From Bacteroidia bacterium (GTDB lineage Bacteria; Bacteroidota; Bacteroidia; Flavobacteriales_D; JAUILH01), in assembly GCA_030433115.1 (NCBI GenBank), contig JAUILH010000014.1, positions 1-45,636 of the forward strand: DNA of 45,636 nt, given 5' to 3'. The notes beneath the pieces were generated by a model. That model had not been told where the DNA came from. It worked only from the letters and a program-made list of their open reading frames with translations, and did no database searches. Shown here in pieces: positions 16,113-22,376 of the stretch (within the stretch, counting starts at the first letter, position 1; each line of letters starts with the position of its first letter). The translations under genes were made by a program, and so were the position numbers.

Positions 16113-16716
16113 GGCAGAATTTAAAAAAGCGCAGCGAATAGTTGCAAGTAATGAAGGTGGCTATCAAGCCGATCCTTCGGATAATGGAAATTACACATCT
16201 GGAAAACTGATAGGTACTAAATATGGCATATCTGCACCTGTACTTGCGAGTTATCTTGGACGAGTACCTACAGTCATGGAAATGCGCGGCTTAACTAAGA
16301 GTGTTGCAGAAGACATTTTAAAAACAAGGTACTGGTTAGCTAACAACCTTGACAAAATTAAAAATCAGTCGGTAGCCAATTTGATTTACGACGGAGTGGT
16401 AAATCAGGGTGCAAGTACTCTAAGAGTAATTGTCAGTAATGCTAGTGCGGCAATGAAGTCCAGAATTGCACAACACCTTGTCTTCACACCTTCGGGCATA
16501 GATAAGGTCAACAAGTTGAACCAGCTAAAACTTTTCCTTGAGGTCAAACGTGGTAGAACGCAGCTCTATAAAAAGACCAAAGGCGCAGATAAATATTTAG
16601 ATGGTTGGTTATCCCGTATGAATAAAATCACGTTTTCAGGTGATTTATCTGCCTTTAGATTAATGGCTGCCGCTTTATGCGCACTTGTAGGAATAGGAAT
16701 CTTAATGACAGTTTGA
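16111..16716 (+). CDS. GH108-type muramidase with C-terminal membrane anchor
   Basis: The N-terminal domain has 'IVASNEGGYQADPSDNGN', the signature of glycosyl hydrolase family 108 N-acetylmuramidases, with the catalytic Glu at about residue 15 in the E-G-G-Y motif. 'KYGISAPVLASYLG' and a following region with 'VANLIYDGVVNQG' match the linked peptidoglycan-binding half. Family members cleave the beta-1,4 bond between MurNAc and GlcNAc. Unlike most phage lysozymes of this family it ends in a membrane segment at about 182-201 ('MAAALCALVGIGILMTV'), as if held in a virion or cell membrane rather than released. That would suit wall penetration on entry or regulated lysis. Confidence 0.85.
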   Translation: MAEFKKAQRIVASNEGGYQADPSDNGNYTSGKLIGTKYGISAPVLASYLGRVPTVMEMRGLTKSVAEDILKTRYWLANNLDKIKNQSVANLIYDGVVNQGASTLRVIVSNASAAMKSRIAQHLVFTPSGIDKVNKLNQLKLFLEVKRGRTQLYKKTKGADKYLDGWLSRMNKITFSGDLSAFRLMAAALCALVGIGILMTV

Positions 16717-16717
16717 G

Positions 16718-17200
16718 ATGAAAAAGGCTTGGATATATGTTGGGGTTTTTGCAGCGATATTGATTTCCATTGGAGTTTGGGGGGCGAACAAAGCTCAACA
16801 AATTAGGTATAGTCCAGACGGTTACAAGATCAAATATTTGGATTCCGAAAGTATGACGGTTACTATCCACTACAAGATTACCAACCCATTTAATACTGAC
16901 ATACAGGTTTTTGGTCAGAAATACGATCTTTTTTTAGCCAACAAACGCGTATCAACTATAGCCAGTCCGTTGAACTATTTGATTGGTAGAAGGACTACAT
17001 CAATAATTCCCTTAGATGTGACCTTCAACTTTGCAGAGATACAAAGCAAAATACCTGAATTACAATGGAGTATGTCAAGTTCGGATGTATACAATCTACC
17101 TGTTTTTATCCGTGGAAAGCTCTCAGCTAAGATCGGAATAATACGTCTTGGGCGGATTCCAGTCTATGTTAACTATACGCTGGGTGAGCTATTACCATAG
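16718..17200 (+). CDS. Membrane-anchored LEA14/WHy-like protein
   Basis: An N-terminal membrane segment (about residues 4-22) is followed by an all-beta domain (about 40-155) with 'MTVTIHYKITNPFNTDIQVFG'-type sequence, the diagnostic 'ITNP' strand of LEA_2/WHy (water stress and hypersensitive response) domains, and later 'IPLDVTF' and 'LPVFIRGKLSAKIG'. These domains are beta-sandwiches found in plant LEA14 and many bacteria; no enzymatic role is known. It starts 1 nt after the muramidase stop. A periplasmic or virion-membrane-linked structural role is inferred. Confidence 0.7.
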   Translation: MKKAWIYVGVFAAILISIGVWGANKAQQIRYSPDGYKIKYLDSESMTVTIHYKITNPFNTDIQVFGQKYDLFLANKRVSTIASPLNYLIGRRTTSIIPLDVTFNFAEIQSKIPELQWSMSSSDVYNLPVFIRGKLSAKIGIIRLGRIPVYVNYTLGELLP

Positions 17201-17256
17201 CAACAAAGGGGATTTTCTGGGCGTAATTATTATAGAACCAATAAATAAGAAAAGAC

Positions 17257-17697
17257 ATGAATTTAAGACGAGCAGCAACCCAAATTGATAATGCCTTGCG
17301 CAAGACAATTGATAGAATGAGTAAGAAGGAGGGCATCAAACCAGAGGATTTAACGATCATGGCCAAGCTTGAAGATGAAGAGGGCAATCCAACTTTCCAT
17401 CTTTTACATAAAGGGCTTTTCATTAGAAAGGTGAACCTGAGTGAAATGGCAGATTTTGGTGCAATCCCTTTAAAGGTAAAAGTGATCGCCATTAGAAAGG
17501 CAGTTAAAGACCTCTATCATGGAGCAAAGAAATGGTTAAAGGTCGATAAGAGTGGGCGGATAAGTATCACTATTCACCTTTCAAAGGAGCTTGGTCAAAT
17601 AATCCTTGGACACAGAGTGGACGACAAGCCCTCAAAAAGTTTGATCCTTTATGATTCCCTTTTAGGAGGACAAGCAGGAATGACACAATTAAACTAG
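17257..17697 (+). CDS. Cluster-specific soluble protein, paralogue A
   Basis: This 146-residue protein has no membrane segment. Helical N-terminal residues are followed by an alternating strand and helix region with 'FHLLHKGLFIRKVNLSEMADFGAIP' and 'RISITIHLSKELGQIILGHRVDD' (parts only). It matches the gene just downstream in order and spacing of the motifs (HLLHKGLFIRKVNLSEMA versus FALFNGGKFVRALSMKELA), so the two arose by duplication. Function unknown; soluble paired proteins in a structural operon could be minor capsid, scaffold or regulatory proteins. The 56-nt gap upstream contains AACCAATAAATAAG, a partial leader word. Confidence 0.65.
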   Translation: MNLRRAATQIDNALRKTIDRMSKKEGIKPEDLTIMAKLEDEEGNPTFHLLHKGLFIRKVNLSEMADFGAIPLKVKVIAIRKAVKDLYHGAKKWLKVDKSGRISITIHLSKELGQIILGHRVDDKPSKSLILYDSLLGGQAGMTQLN

Positions 17698-17700
17698 AAA

Positions 17701-17711
17701 CCAAAACCAAT
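17701..17711 (+). promoter_or_regulatory. Leader word CCAAAACCAAT, copy 4
   Basis: Exact copy, ending 4 nt before the ATG at 17716, in the gap between the two paralogues. Confidence 0.5.
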
Positions 17712-17715
17712 AGAT

Positions 17716-18177
17716 ATGATAACTGAAGATTTAAAAGAAATGGTAATTAGCGAGATCAAGAATAGAATCAAACTAATTGCTCAAAAAAGTAAGTTGGATG
17801 AATCCGCAATTCGGGTAAAAGCGTATTTGGAATCTCTTAAAGAGAAACCTGTTTTCGCCCTATTTAATGGAGGTAAGTTTGTACGAGCTTTATCCATGAA
17901 AGAATTGGCGAAAAGCGGAGCGATGGATATGCTTTACCGCTTAAAAGCTAGACACATTAAAAAGATCATTCGTGCATACTTTGAGACGAGCATGAATGCC
18001 TTGTCTATTCAGGATGCAAAAAAGATAAGTTTATCGTTGTACTTAACTGAGGACAACAGGCAAGAGCCGGTTATTGGCTTGTTTATTGAAAACAAGGCAA
18101 AAGAGGCAATTCTTCTAAGAAAATTTTTGGATGAAGCAGAAAAGCAAAAGGGGGCAATTCCCAACAGCCCCCTTTAG
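17716..18177 (+). CDS. Cluster-specific soluble protein, paralogue B
   Basis: The 153-residue product is a diverged duplicate of the upstream gene. Shared features in the same order are an F-x-L-(H/F)-x-G-x-F-(I/V)-R-x-(V/L) strand, a helix with the 'E-(M/L)-A-(D/K)-(F/S)-G-A' motif, an Ile/Lys-rich helix and a strand 'KISLSLYLTEDN'. No membrane segment. Its last codons form the 5' half of a hairpin (18147-18175), so transcription may be attenuated at its end. Function unknown. Confidence 0.65.
   Translation: MITEDLKEMVISEIKNRIKLIAQKSKLDESAIRVKAYLESLKEKPVFALFNGGKFVRALSMKELAKSGAMDMLYRLKARHIKKIIRAYFETSMNALSIQDAKKISLSLYLTEDNRQEPVIGLFIENKAKEAILLRKFLDEAEKQKGAIPNSPL
18147..18175 (+). terminator. 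GC-rich hairpin at end of paralogue B
   Basis: AAAGGGGGC (18147-18155) pairs perfectly with GCCCCCTTT (18167-18175), overlapping the stop codon of the gene. The following T-run is only three, so it may pause or partly terminate. Confidence 0.5.
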
Positions 18178-18229
18178 TTGTAATCGGTTAACAACCAATA
18201 AACAAAATACGGAAACCCAAGTTAAAGTG

Positions 18230-18511
18230 ATGAATTTCCTTACCCAAATTAACGACAAATTCTTTAAGATAGTTACACCCATTTTAGTTGTAGCCTTATT
18301 GTCCTTAATTCCGTTTTATTACCAAACCATTGCAGCGGTTGACCAGAACGTTCAGAAGATTGATAAACTGGAAGAAAATCATGCAAAAATGGATGAAGAA
18401 ATAGATGATATTTCTTTTGTTCTAGGTACAATGAACGAGCGAATTAAGTCAAACGAGAAACGACTAGAGCGAATCGAAAAGAAGATCGACTATCTGATCG
18501 AGAATAAATAA
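18230..18511 (+). CDS. Holin/spanin-like protein: one membrane segment and coiled coil
   Basis: The start at 18230 is preferred over an upstream ATG at 18131 that would lie inside the preceding gene and hairpin. The 93-residue product has a membrane segment at about residues 13-31 ('KIVTPILVVALLSLIPFY') and a long charged coiled coil at about 38-93 ('MNERIKSNEKRLERIEKKIDYLIE'-type heptads). Small proteins of this design accompany phage lysis enzymes (holin or spanin functions) and also occur as structural membrane proteins. It is the last gene before a clear intrinsic terminator. Confidence 0.65.
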   Translation: MNFLTQINDKFFKIVTPILVVALLSLIPFYYQTIAAVDQNVQKIDKLEENHAKMDEEIDDISFVLGTMNERIKSNEKRLERIEKKIDYLIENK

Positions 18512-18512
18512 A

Positions 18513-18523
18513 CCAAAACCAAT
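18513..18523 (+). promoter_or_regulatory. Leader word CCAAAACCAAT, copy 5
   Basis: Exact copy located between the stop at 18511 and the terminator at 18528, with no gene start nearby. This copy argues that the word is not simply a start-codon context. Confidence 0.45.
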
Positions 18524-18527
18524 AAGT

Positions 18528-18554
18528 AAAAGCCCACGCGGTGTTGGGCTTTTT
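18528..18554 (+). terminator. Intrinsic terminator ending the small-protein operon
   Basis: AAAAGCCCA (18528-18536) pairs with TGGGCTTTT (18545-18553) around an 8-nt loop, followed by T's. The remaining 104 nt to the next start hold no further clear signal. Confidence 0.8.
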
Positions 18555-18658
18555 CAAAGTCAAACGGTATTTTCAAGGTGTAGGTTTAACCTTTGTTTTG
18601 CCATAAGCGTTGTCATCTTTCATAGTCCTACGCTTTGGAAATCCTTTGACCTAAAATC

Positions 18659-19306
18659 ATGAAAGTTAAAATCGGACATATCGCAATAGCAATGCTAACA
18701 ATAGCTGTCATAACAGGATTAATACTCTTTTTAAGAAAGAAATTCTCTTTCAAAAAAAGGCTTGTTGACATTGCCAGAGCAGAGGCAAAAAAATGGGCAG
18801 GGCTTAAAGAGACTAACCCAAGGGTCAGTAAATATCTAGTTGAATATTGGCTGACTGTGGGGTTAAGTTTCTCTGAAAAGCAGATGCAAAGTACCTCTAC
18901 GCACTCAACCTACCCATGGTCTTCTGCATTTATATCAGCTCTATTTTATAAAGCTGGGGCAAAAGATAAATTCCCGTATGGCGCGGCTCATAATGACTAC
19001 TTCCAATGGGCGAAAAAACACAGAGACAATCCTAAGTCACCTCTTAGAGGGTTCAGAATAAATGAGTATGCCCCAAAGGTTGGGGATCTACTTGTGTTTT
19101 CTCGCAAGACAGGTTTGGGGTACGATACACCGGGATTCTTTCCATCCCATGGAGAACTGGTCATTGGCAAAGGTGCTGGATATGTTGAGACTATTGGTGG
19201 AAACGTTTCAAATACAGTGAAAATATCCCGATTCACAGTTGATAGCAAAGGGTTCATAACCAGAAATGAGAGAGACTTTTTTATGGTTATTCAAAACAAT
19301 ATTTAA
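18659..19306 (+). CDS. DUF2272 (CHAP-like) protein with N-terminal anchor
   Basis: An N-terminal membrane segment (about residues 5-24) precedes a domain with 'YPWSSAFISALFYKAG' (about 85-100), 'GAAHNDYFQWA' (His at about 111) and 'YAPKVGDLLVFSRKTG', matching DUF2272, a CHAP/NlpC-P60-related family. In CHAP enzymes the equivalent of the PWSSAF block usually carries the nucleophilic Cys; here it is Ser, as in other DUF2272 members, so amidase activity is uncertain. The anchor would place the domain outside the cytoplasm, at peptidoglycan. It stands after the operon terminator, 20 nt before the patatin gene. Confidence 0.75.
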   Translation: MKVKIGHIAIAMLTIAVITGLILFLRKKFSFKKRLVDIARAEAKKWAGLKETNPRVSKYLVEYWLTVGLSFSEKQMQSTSTHSTYPWSSAFISALFYKAGAKDKFPYGAAHNDYFQWAKKHRDNPKSPLRGFRINEYAPKVGDLLVFSRKTGLGYDTPGFFPSHGELVIGKGAGYVETIGGNVSNTVKISRFTVDSKGFITRNERDFFMVIQNNI

Positions 19307-19325
19307 CAATCAAAACCAAAATCTA

Positions 19326-20471
19326 ATGGAACATCAAGCGAAAAAAAATCTTTACCTAGTAAAAGGGCACACCCTTGAAGGTAAAGTAATTAAGATAATT
19401 TTAGTACTAAGTGGTGGTGGAGCAAAAGGGGCATTTCAAGTTGGGGTATGGCAAGCTCTCAGGGAGTATGGGATTCTTACAAAATATGGGATCATACACA
19501 TTGAAATTCCTCATGTAATTTTCGGAATCTCTGCCGGAGCATTAAATGGTGCTATGATTGCACAAGGAAAGGAGCAAGAACTTGCTGCCATGTGGAAGAA
19601 AATAGCCGGACATCCTGAAGAGGTGTATACAAGTGATTTCTTTGAATTTGAAGGACAAAAAATCAAGATTAAAGGAAAAGGAATCATGAACCACTTTATT
19701 CCTGAAATGACATTTTTAGAAAAGGCAGGATTGATATTTAAAGGCAGACGAAAAAAACTGTACAAGCAAATTGAGGCGAAACTAAGAGCCTTTAAAGCTA
19801 TCTCTGACAATACACCTCTGGCTAATAAGGTGAAAAAGCACGTTTTGTTGGAAGACTTTAAGTGTGAAGCCTACCATCCGGGATTCGTTTCTATTCGTGA
19901 CGGAGCGTACTATAACTCGCCACATACGGATTACTTAGAAGATTCTGAACTTCAAAAAGCAATTTTAGCCTCTGCTACTATTCCAGTTGCATGGAAGCCA
20001 GTAGATCAGGTGACCAGCAAGAGATTCACAGTTAATAGTTTGGTAGATGGAGCATTAAGAAACGTAACGCCTCTTGGTGATGCGGTTAAGTATATTCAAA
20101 ACGATACCGAGAATTGCGAATATCATTTTGTAGTTGTGTCATGCCATACCGGGAAAACTGAACTAATGAAAAAAGAGCCAAATGTATTGGATATTGCACT
20201 CAGAAGTACCTACGACATTGCTATGAATGAGGTACTGCAAAATGACATCAATACATTTACTCGAATCAATGATCTTGTACGTCAAGCAAATGAAAAAGGG
20301 GTTGACCTATTTCATAAAGGAAGAAAATTGAAGGAATATGGTATAACTATCATTAAGCCATCAAGAGAATTGGGTGAAACTTATGACTTTACTAGAGATA
20401 CAATTCATGATTCAATTAACCACGGTTACAAAGTCACGAAAGAGGAATTAAGTAAACCAAATTCAGCCTAG
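19326..20471 (+). CDS. Patatin-like phospholipase
   Basis: The start at 19326 avoids overlap with the preceding gene and is preceded by a leader-like CAAAACCAAAATCTA. The 381-residue product has the oxyanion-hole Gly loop 'LSGGGAKGAFQVGVW' (about residues 28-42), the nucleophile elbow GISAG with Ser at about 69, and the dyad Asp in 'LVDGALRN' at about 241. These are the full set of patatin catalytic elements. Patatins are acyl hydrolases of membrane phospholipids. No signal peptide is seen, so it would act in the cytoplasm or be delivered. Next to a DUF2272 protein and a recombinase it could serve host-membrane breakdown in a phage-like cycle, or be an effector or cargo gene. Confidence 0.88.
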   Translation: MEHQAKKNLYLVKGHTLEGKVIKIILVLSGGGAKGAFQVGVWQALREYGILTKYGIIHIEIPHVIFGISAGALNGAMIAQGKEQELAAMWKKIAGHPEEVYTSDFFEFEGQKIKIKGKGIMNHFIPEMTFLEKAGLIFKGRRKKLYKQIEAKLRAFKAISDNTPLANKVKKHVLLEDFKCEAYHPGFVSIRDGAYYNSPHTDYLEDSELQKAILASATIPVAWKPVDQVTSKRFTVNSLVDGALRNVTPLGDAVKYIQNDTENCEYHFVVVSCHTGKTELMKKEPNVLDIALRSTYDIAMNEVLQNDINTFTRINDLVRQANEKGVDLFHKGRKLKEYGITIIKPSRELGETYDFTRDTIHDSINHGYKVTKEELSKPNSA

Positions 20472-20474
20472 TTG

Positions 20475-20522
20475 TGCCTGAAAGATTTAAACAATTAGAA
20501 TTTCTCCAGGCATGAGATTAGG
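20475..20522 (+). terminator. Hairpin after patatin gene
   Basis: TGCCTG and CAGGCA form the base of a hairpin with further internal pairing (GAAA-ATT with AATTTC). No T-run follows, so terminator activity is tentative. Confidence 0.35.
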
Positions 20523-20560
20523 AAACATCAGATAAGTTATGTTAACTAGTATTGTATAGA

Positions 20561-20740
20561 ATGTTGTCAATCAAACAATGTAGAAAAATACTTGGTGAAG
20601 AATACTCCCAGTTGAGTGATATTCAAATCGCTGTGATAAGAGATTTTTTGGTGCGACTGGCAAAAATGGATATTAACAAACTTAAAGATTATGAAGAAGG
20701 CGGTAATAATGACAAGAGTAAGTACAGACGAGCAAGCTGA
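20561..20740 (+). CDS. Small protein upstream of the recombinase
   Basis: The 59-residue product (MLSIKQCRKILGEEY...) is helical and charged, with no membrane segment. ATG 20561 is chosen over a TTG three codons earlier. It overlaps the recombinase start by 50 nt in another frame, which implies translational coupling. Small genes of this kind often precede large serine recombinases in Bacteroidetes elements and could be excision or directionality factors; I cannot show this here. Confidence 0.6.
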   Translation: MLSIKQCRKILGEEYSQLSDIQIAVIRDFLVRLAKMDINKLKDYEEGGNNDKSKYRRAS

Positions 20741-22271
20741 TAGAGGATACAGTTTGCGAGTACAAGAGGAAACGCTTAAAAGATACTGCTCAATAAATGA
20801 AATAGAAATAGTAAGAATTATCCGCGAAGATCATAGCGCGAAAAGTTTTGAAAGGCCAGAATTTAAGAAATTTCTGGCCTTTGCTAAATCTAACTATAAG
20901 CAAATCGACTACTTCCTTTTTACTTCTTGGGATAGATTTTCGAGAAATACAGCGGACGCGTATGATATGATTAAGCGTTTTACCAAATGGGGAATCGAAC
21001 CACAAGCGGTTGAACAACCGATTGATTTTTCAATTCCAGAGAATAAAGCAATGCTCGCATTTTATTTGGCGATTCCGGAAATTGATAATGACAGAAGACG
21101 TATTAAGGTAGTCGGAGGTATGAGACGTGCTATGAAAGAAGGAAGATGGACTAATCGCGCACCTATTGGTTACCTTAATAAGAGAGACGAACTTAATAAA
21201 CCCGTCATAATTCTAGCCCCTAATTCTAAACATATCACTTGGGCTTTTAATGAAGCATCAAAAGGACAGAGGCCATTAAATGAAATACGACAAGAATTGA
21301 ATGCGAAAGGAGTTAAGATTGCTAAAACGTCTTTTTACCGTATGATGCAAAATCCGGTATATCTGGGAAAAATTAGAGTTCCAGCGTACGATAATGAACC
21401 TGAAATAATTGTGGACGGGTTGCATGAAGCTCTTACTGATGAAATAACTTTTGATAGAGTTCAAGATGTGATTAACGGAAGATTTAGAAGACTAAAAAAG
21501 GTAAAAAAAATGAGCCTACAGGAAGAACTGCCCCTTAGAGGATTTCTTCAATGCTCTTGTGGTAATCACATGACAGGTAGTGGTTCTCGAAGTAAAACAG
21601 GGAAAAGACACTTCTATTACCATTGTCAAGGAAAAGATTGTAAGACAAGGTATAGAGCAGACCTCATAAATAATGACTTTCAGGAGCTTTTAAGCTGTAT
21701 TTCAATATCTGAGGGAGTACAAAATCTATATGAGAAAATTTTAAACAAACTTTTCGGAGGTAATGTATCTGATATTCCGAATAAGCGTATTCAAATTAAA
21801 GAGCAAATAGATAGGTTGAATGAGCAAAAGAATCGTCTTCAAGATATGCTTTTGGATGGGAATCTGGATGCGATTGAATACTCCGAGTTGAGGGAAAAAG
21901 TAGAATTAAAGTTAAGAAGCAGCATAGAGGAGTTAAAAAATCTGAAAAGCCAAAATAGTACGTTTAACAAATTTCTGAAAAGAACCCTGACGGTTTTACC
22001 AAATATTAGCAAATGGTACGCTAATTCAGGGATTCAGGAGAAAAGAAACATAATTAGTTCGATCTTTCCTGAAAAGATAGTATTTGATGGAAAGGAATGT
22101 CGAACTCAGTCAATCAATCCTGCGATCAGTCTTATTTTATTGATTAACAACAAGGTAGAGGGCAAAAAAAAGGGACAAACAACTAATTTAAGTCGTTTGT
22201 CCCGTTCGGTGATCCCCCTGGGGCTCGAACCCAGGACCCTATCCTTAAAAGGGATATGCTCTACCAACTGA
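20691..22271 (+). CDS. Large serine recombinase (site-specific integrase), chimeric C-terminus
   Basis: The N-terminal resolvase domain begins 'AVIMTRVSTDEQADRGYS' with the catalytic Ser at about residue 11. It is followed by a recombinase domain ('RRAMKEGRWTNRAPIGYLNK', about 145-235), a zinc-ribbon ('LQCSCGNHM ... CQGKDCKTRY', about 288-325) and a coiled coil (about 366-425), the standard order of large serine integrases. The natural end is probably near 'LLINNKVEGKKKG'. The last ~35 codons are antisense to the intrinsic terminator and most of tRNA-Lys, so the current C-terminus appears to be contributed by the host locus after integration. The enzyme presumably inserted the island here, with its att junction near 22150-22175. 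Confidence 0.88.
   Translation: MKKAVIMTRVSTDEQADRGYSLRVQEETLKRYCSINEIEIVRIIREDHSAKSFERPEFKKFLAFAKSNYKQIDYFLFTSWDRFSRNTADAYDMIKRFTKWGIEPQAVEQPIDFSIPENKAMLAFYLAIPEIDNDRRRIKVVGGMRRAMKEGRWTNRAPIGYLNKRDELNKPVIILAPNSKHITWAFNEASKGQRPLNEIRQELNAKGVKIAKTSFYRMMQNPVYLGKIRVPAYDNEPEIIVDGLHEALTDEITFDRVQDVINGRFRRLKKVKKMSLQEELPLRGFLQCSCGNHMTGSGSRSKTGKRHFYYHCQGKDCKTRYRADLINNDFQELLSCISISEGVQNLYEKILNKLFGGNVSDIPNKRIQIKEQIDRLNEQKNRLQDMLLDGNLDAIEYSELREKVELKLRSSIEELKNLKSQNSTFNKFLKRTLTVLPNISKWYANSGIQEKRNIISSIFPEKIVFDGKECRTQSINPAISLILLINNKVEGKKKGQTTNLSRLSRSVIPLGLEPRTLSLKGICSTN
22164..22203 (-). terminator. Intrinsic terminator of tRNA-Lys
   Basis: Read on the minus strand, GGGACAAACGAC and GTTGTTTGTCCC pair (11 of 12) around an AT-rich loop and are followed by eight T's. 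It lies 7 nt beyond the tRNA 3' end, inside the 3' end of the recombinase reading frame on the other strand. Confidence 0.8.
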
Positions 22272-22282
22272 GCTAGGAGATC
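22210..22282 (-). tRNA. tRNA-Lys (anticodon UUU)
   Basis: The 73-nt gene folds as a standard cloverleaf. GATCTCC pairs with GGGGATC in the acceptor, the D arm is GCTC-AGTTGGTA-GAGC, and the anticodon stem TATCC/GGATA holds loop CTTTTAA with UUU at 22249-22247. The T arm is CTGGG-TTCGAGC-CCCAG, and A is the discriminator. No CCA is encoded. The recombinase frame on the other strand enters it from the 3' side. Confidence 0.95.
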
Positions 22283-22329
22283 AGTACTTTAAGCTAATTT
22301 TTGGGAAACGTTTTCCCCATTAGCGGGTG

Positions 22330-22360
22330 CAAATATAATGGCTTAAATATTTCTGGCAAA
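22330..22360 (-). promoter_or_regulatory. Bacteroidetes-type promoter of tRNA-Lys
   Basis: On the minus strand TTTG (22360-22357) is followed after exactly 19 nt by TATATTTG (22337-22330), a perfect TTTG-N19-TAnnTTTG housekeeping promoter. The tRNA begins 47 nt beyond the -7 box. Confidence 0.8.
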
Positions 22361-22376
22361 CATTTGAATTAAAAAA

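Noticed and set aside
10282..22271. Integrative conjugative element or tailed prophage
   Set aside because: No relaxase, VirB/Tra genes, terminase, portal or tail genes are visible, so these common element types do not fit what is in the window.
22210..22282. Duplicate tRNA-Lys 3' end as left attachment site
   Set aside because: I looked for copies of the tRNA segment near 6580-6770, 10123-10281 and around 8063 and found none, so no left boundary is called.
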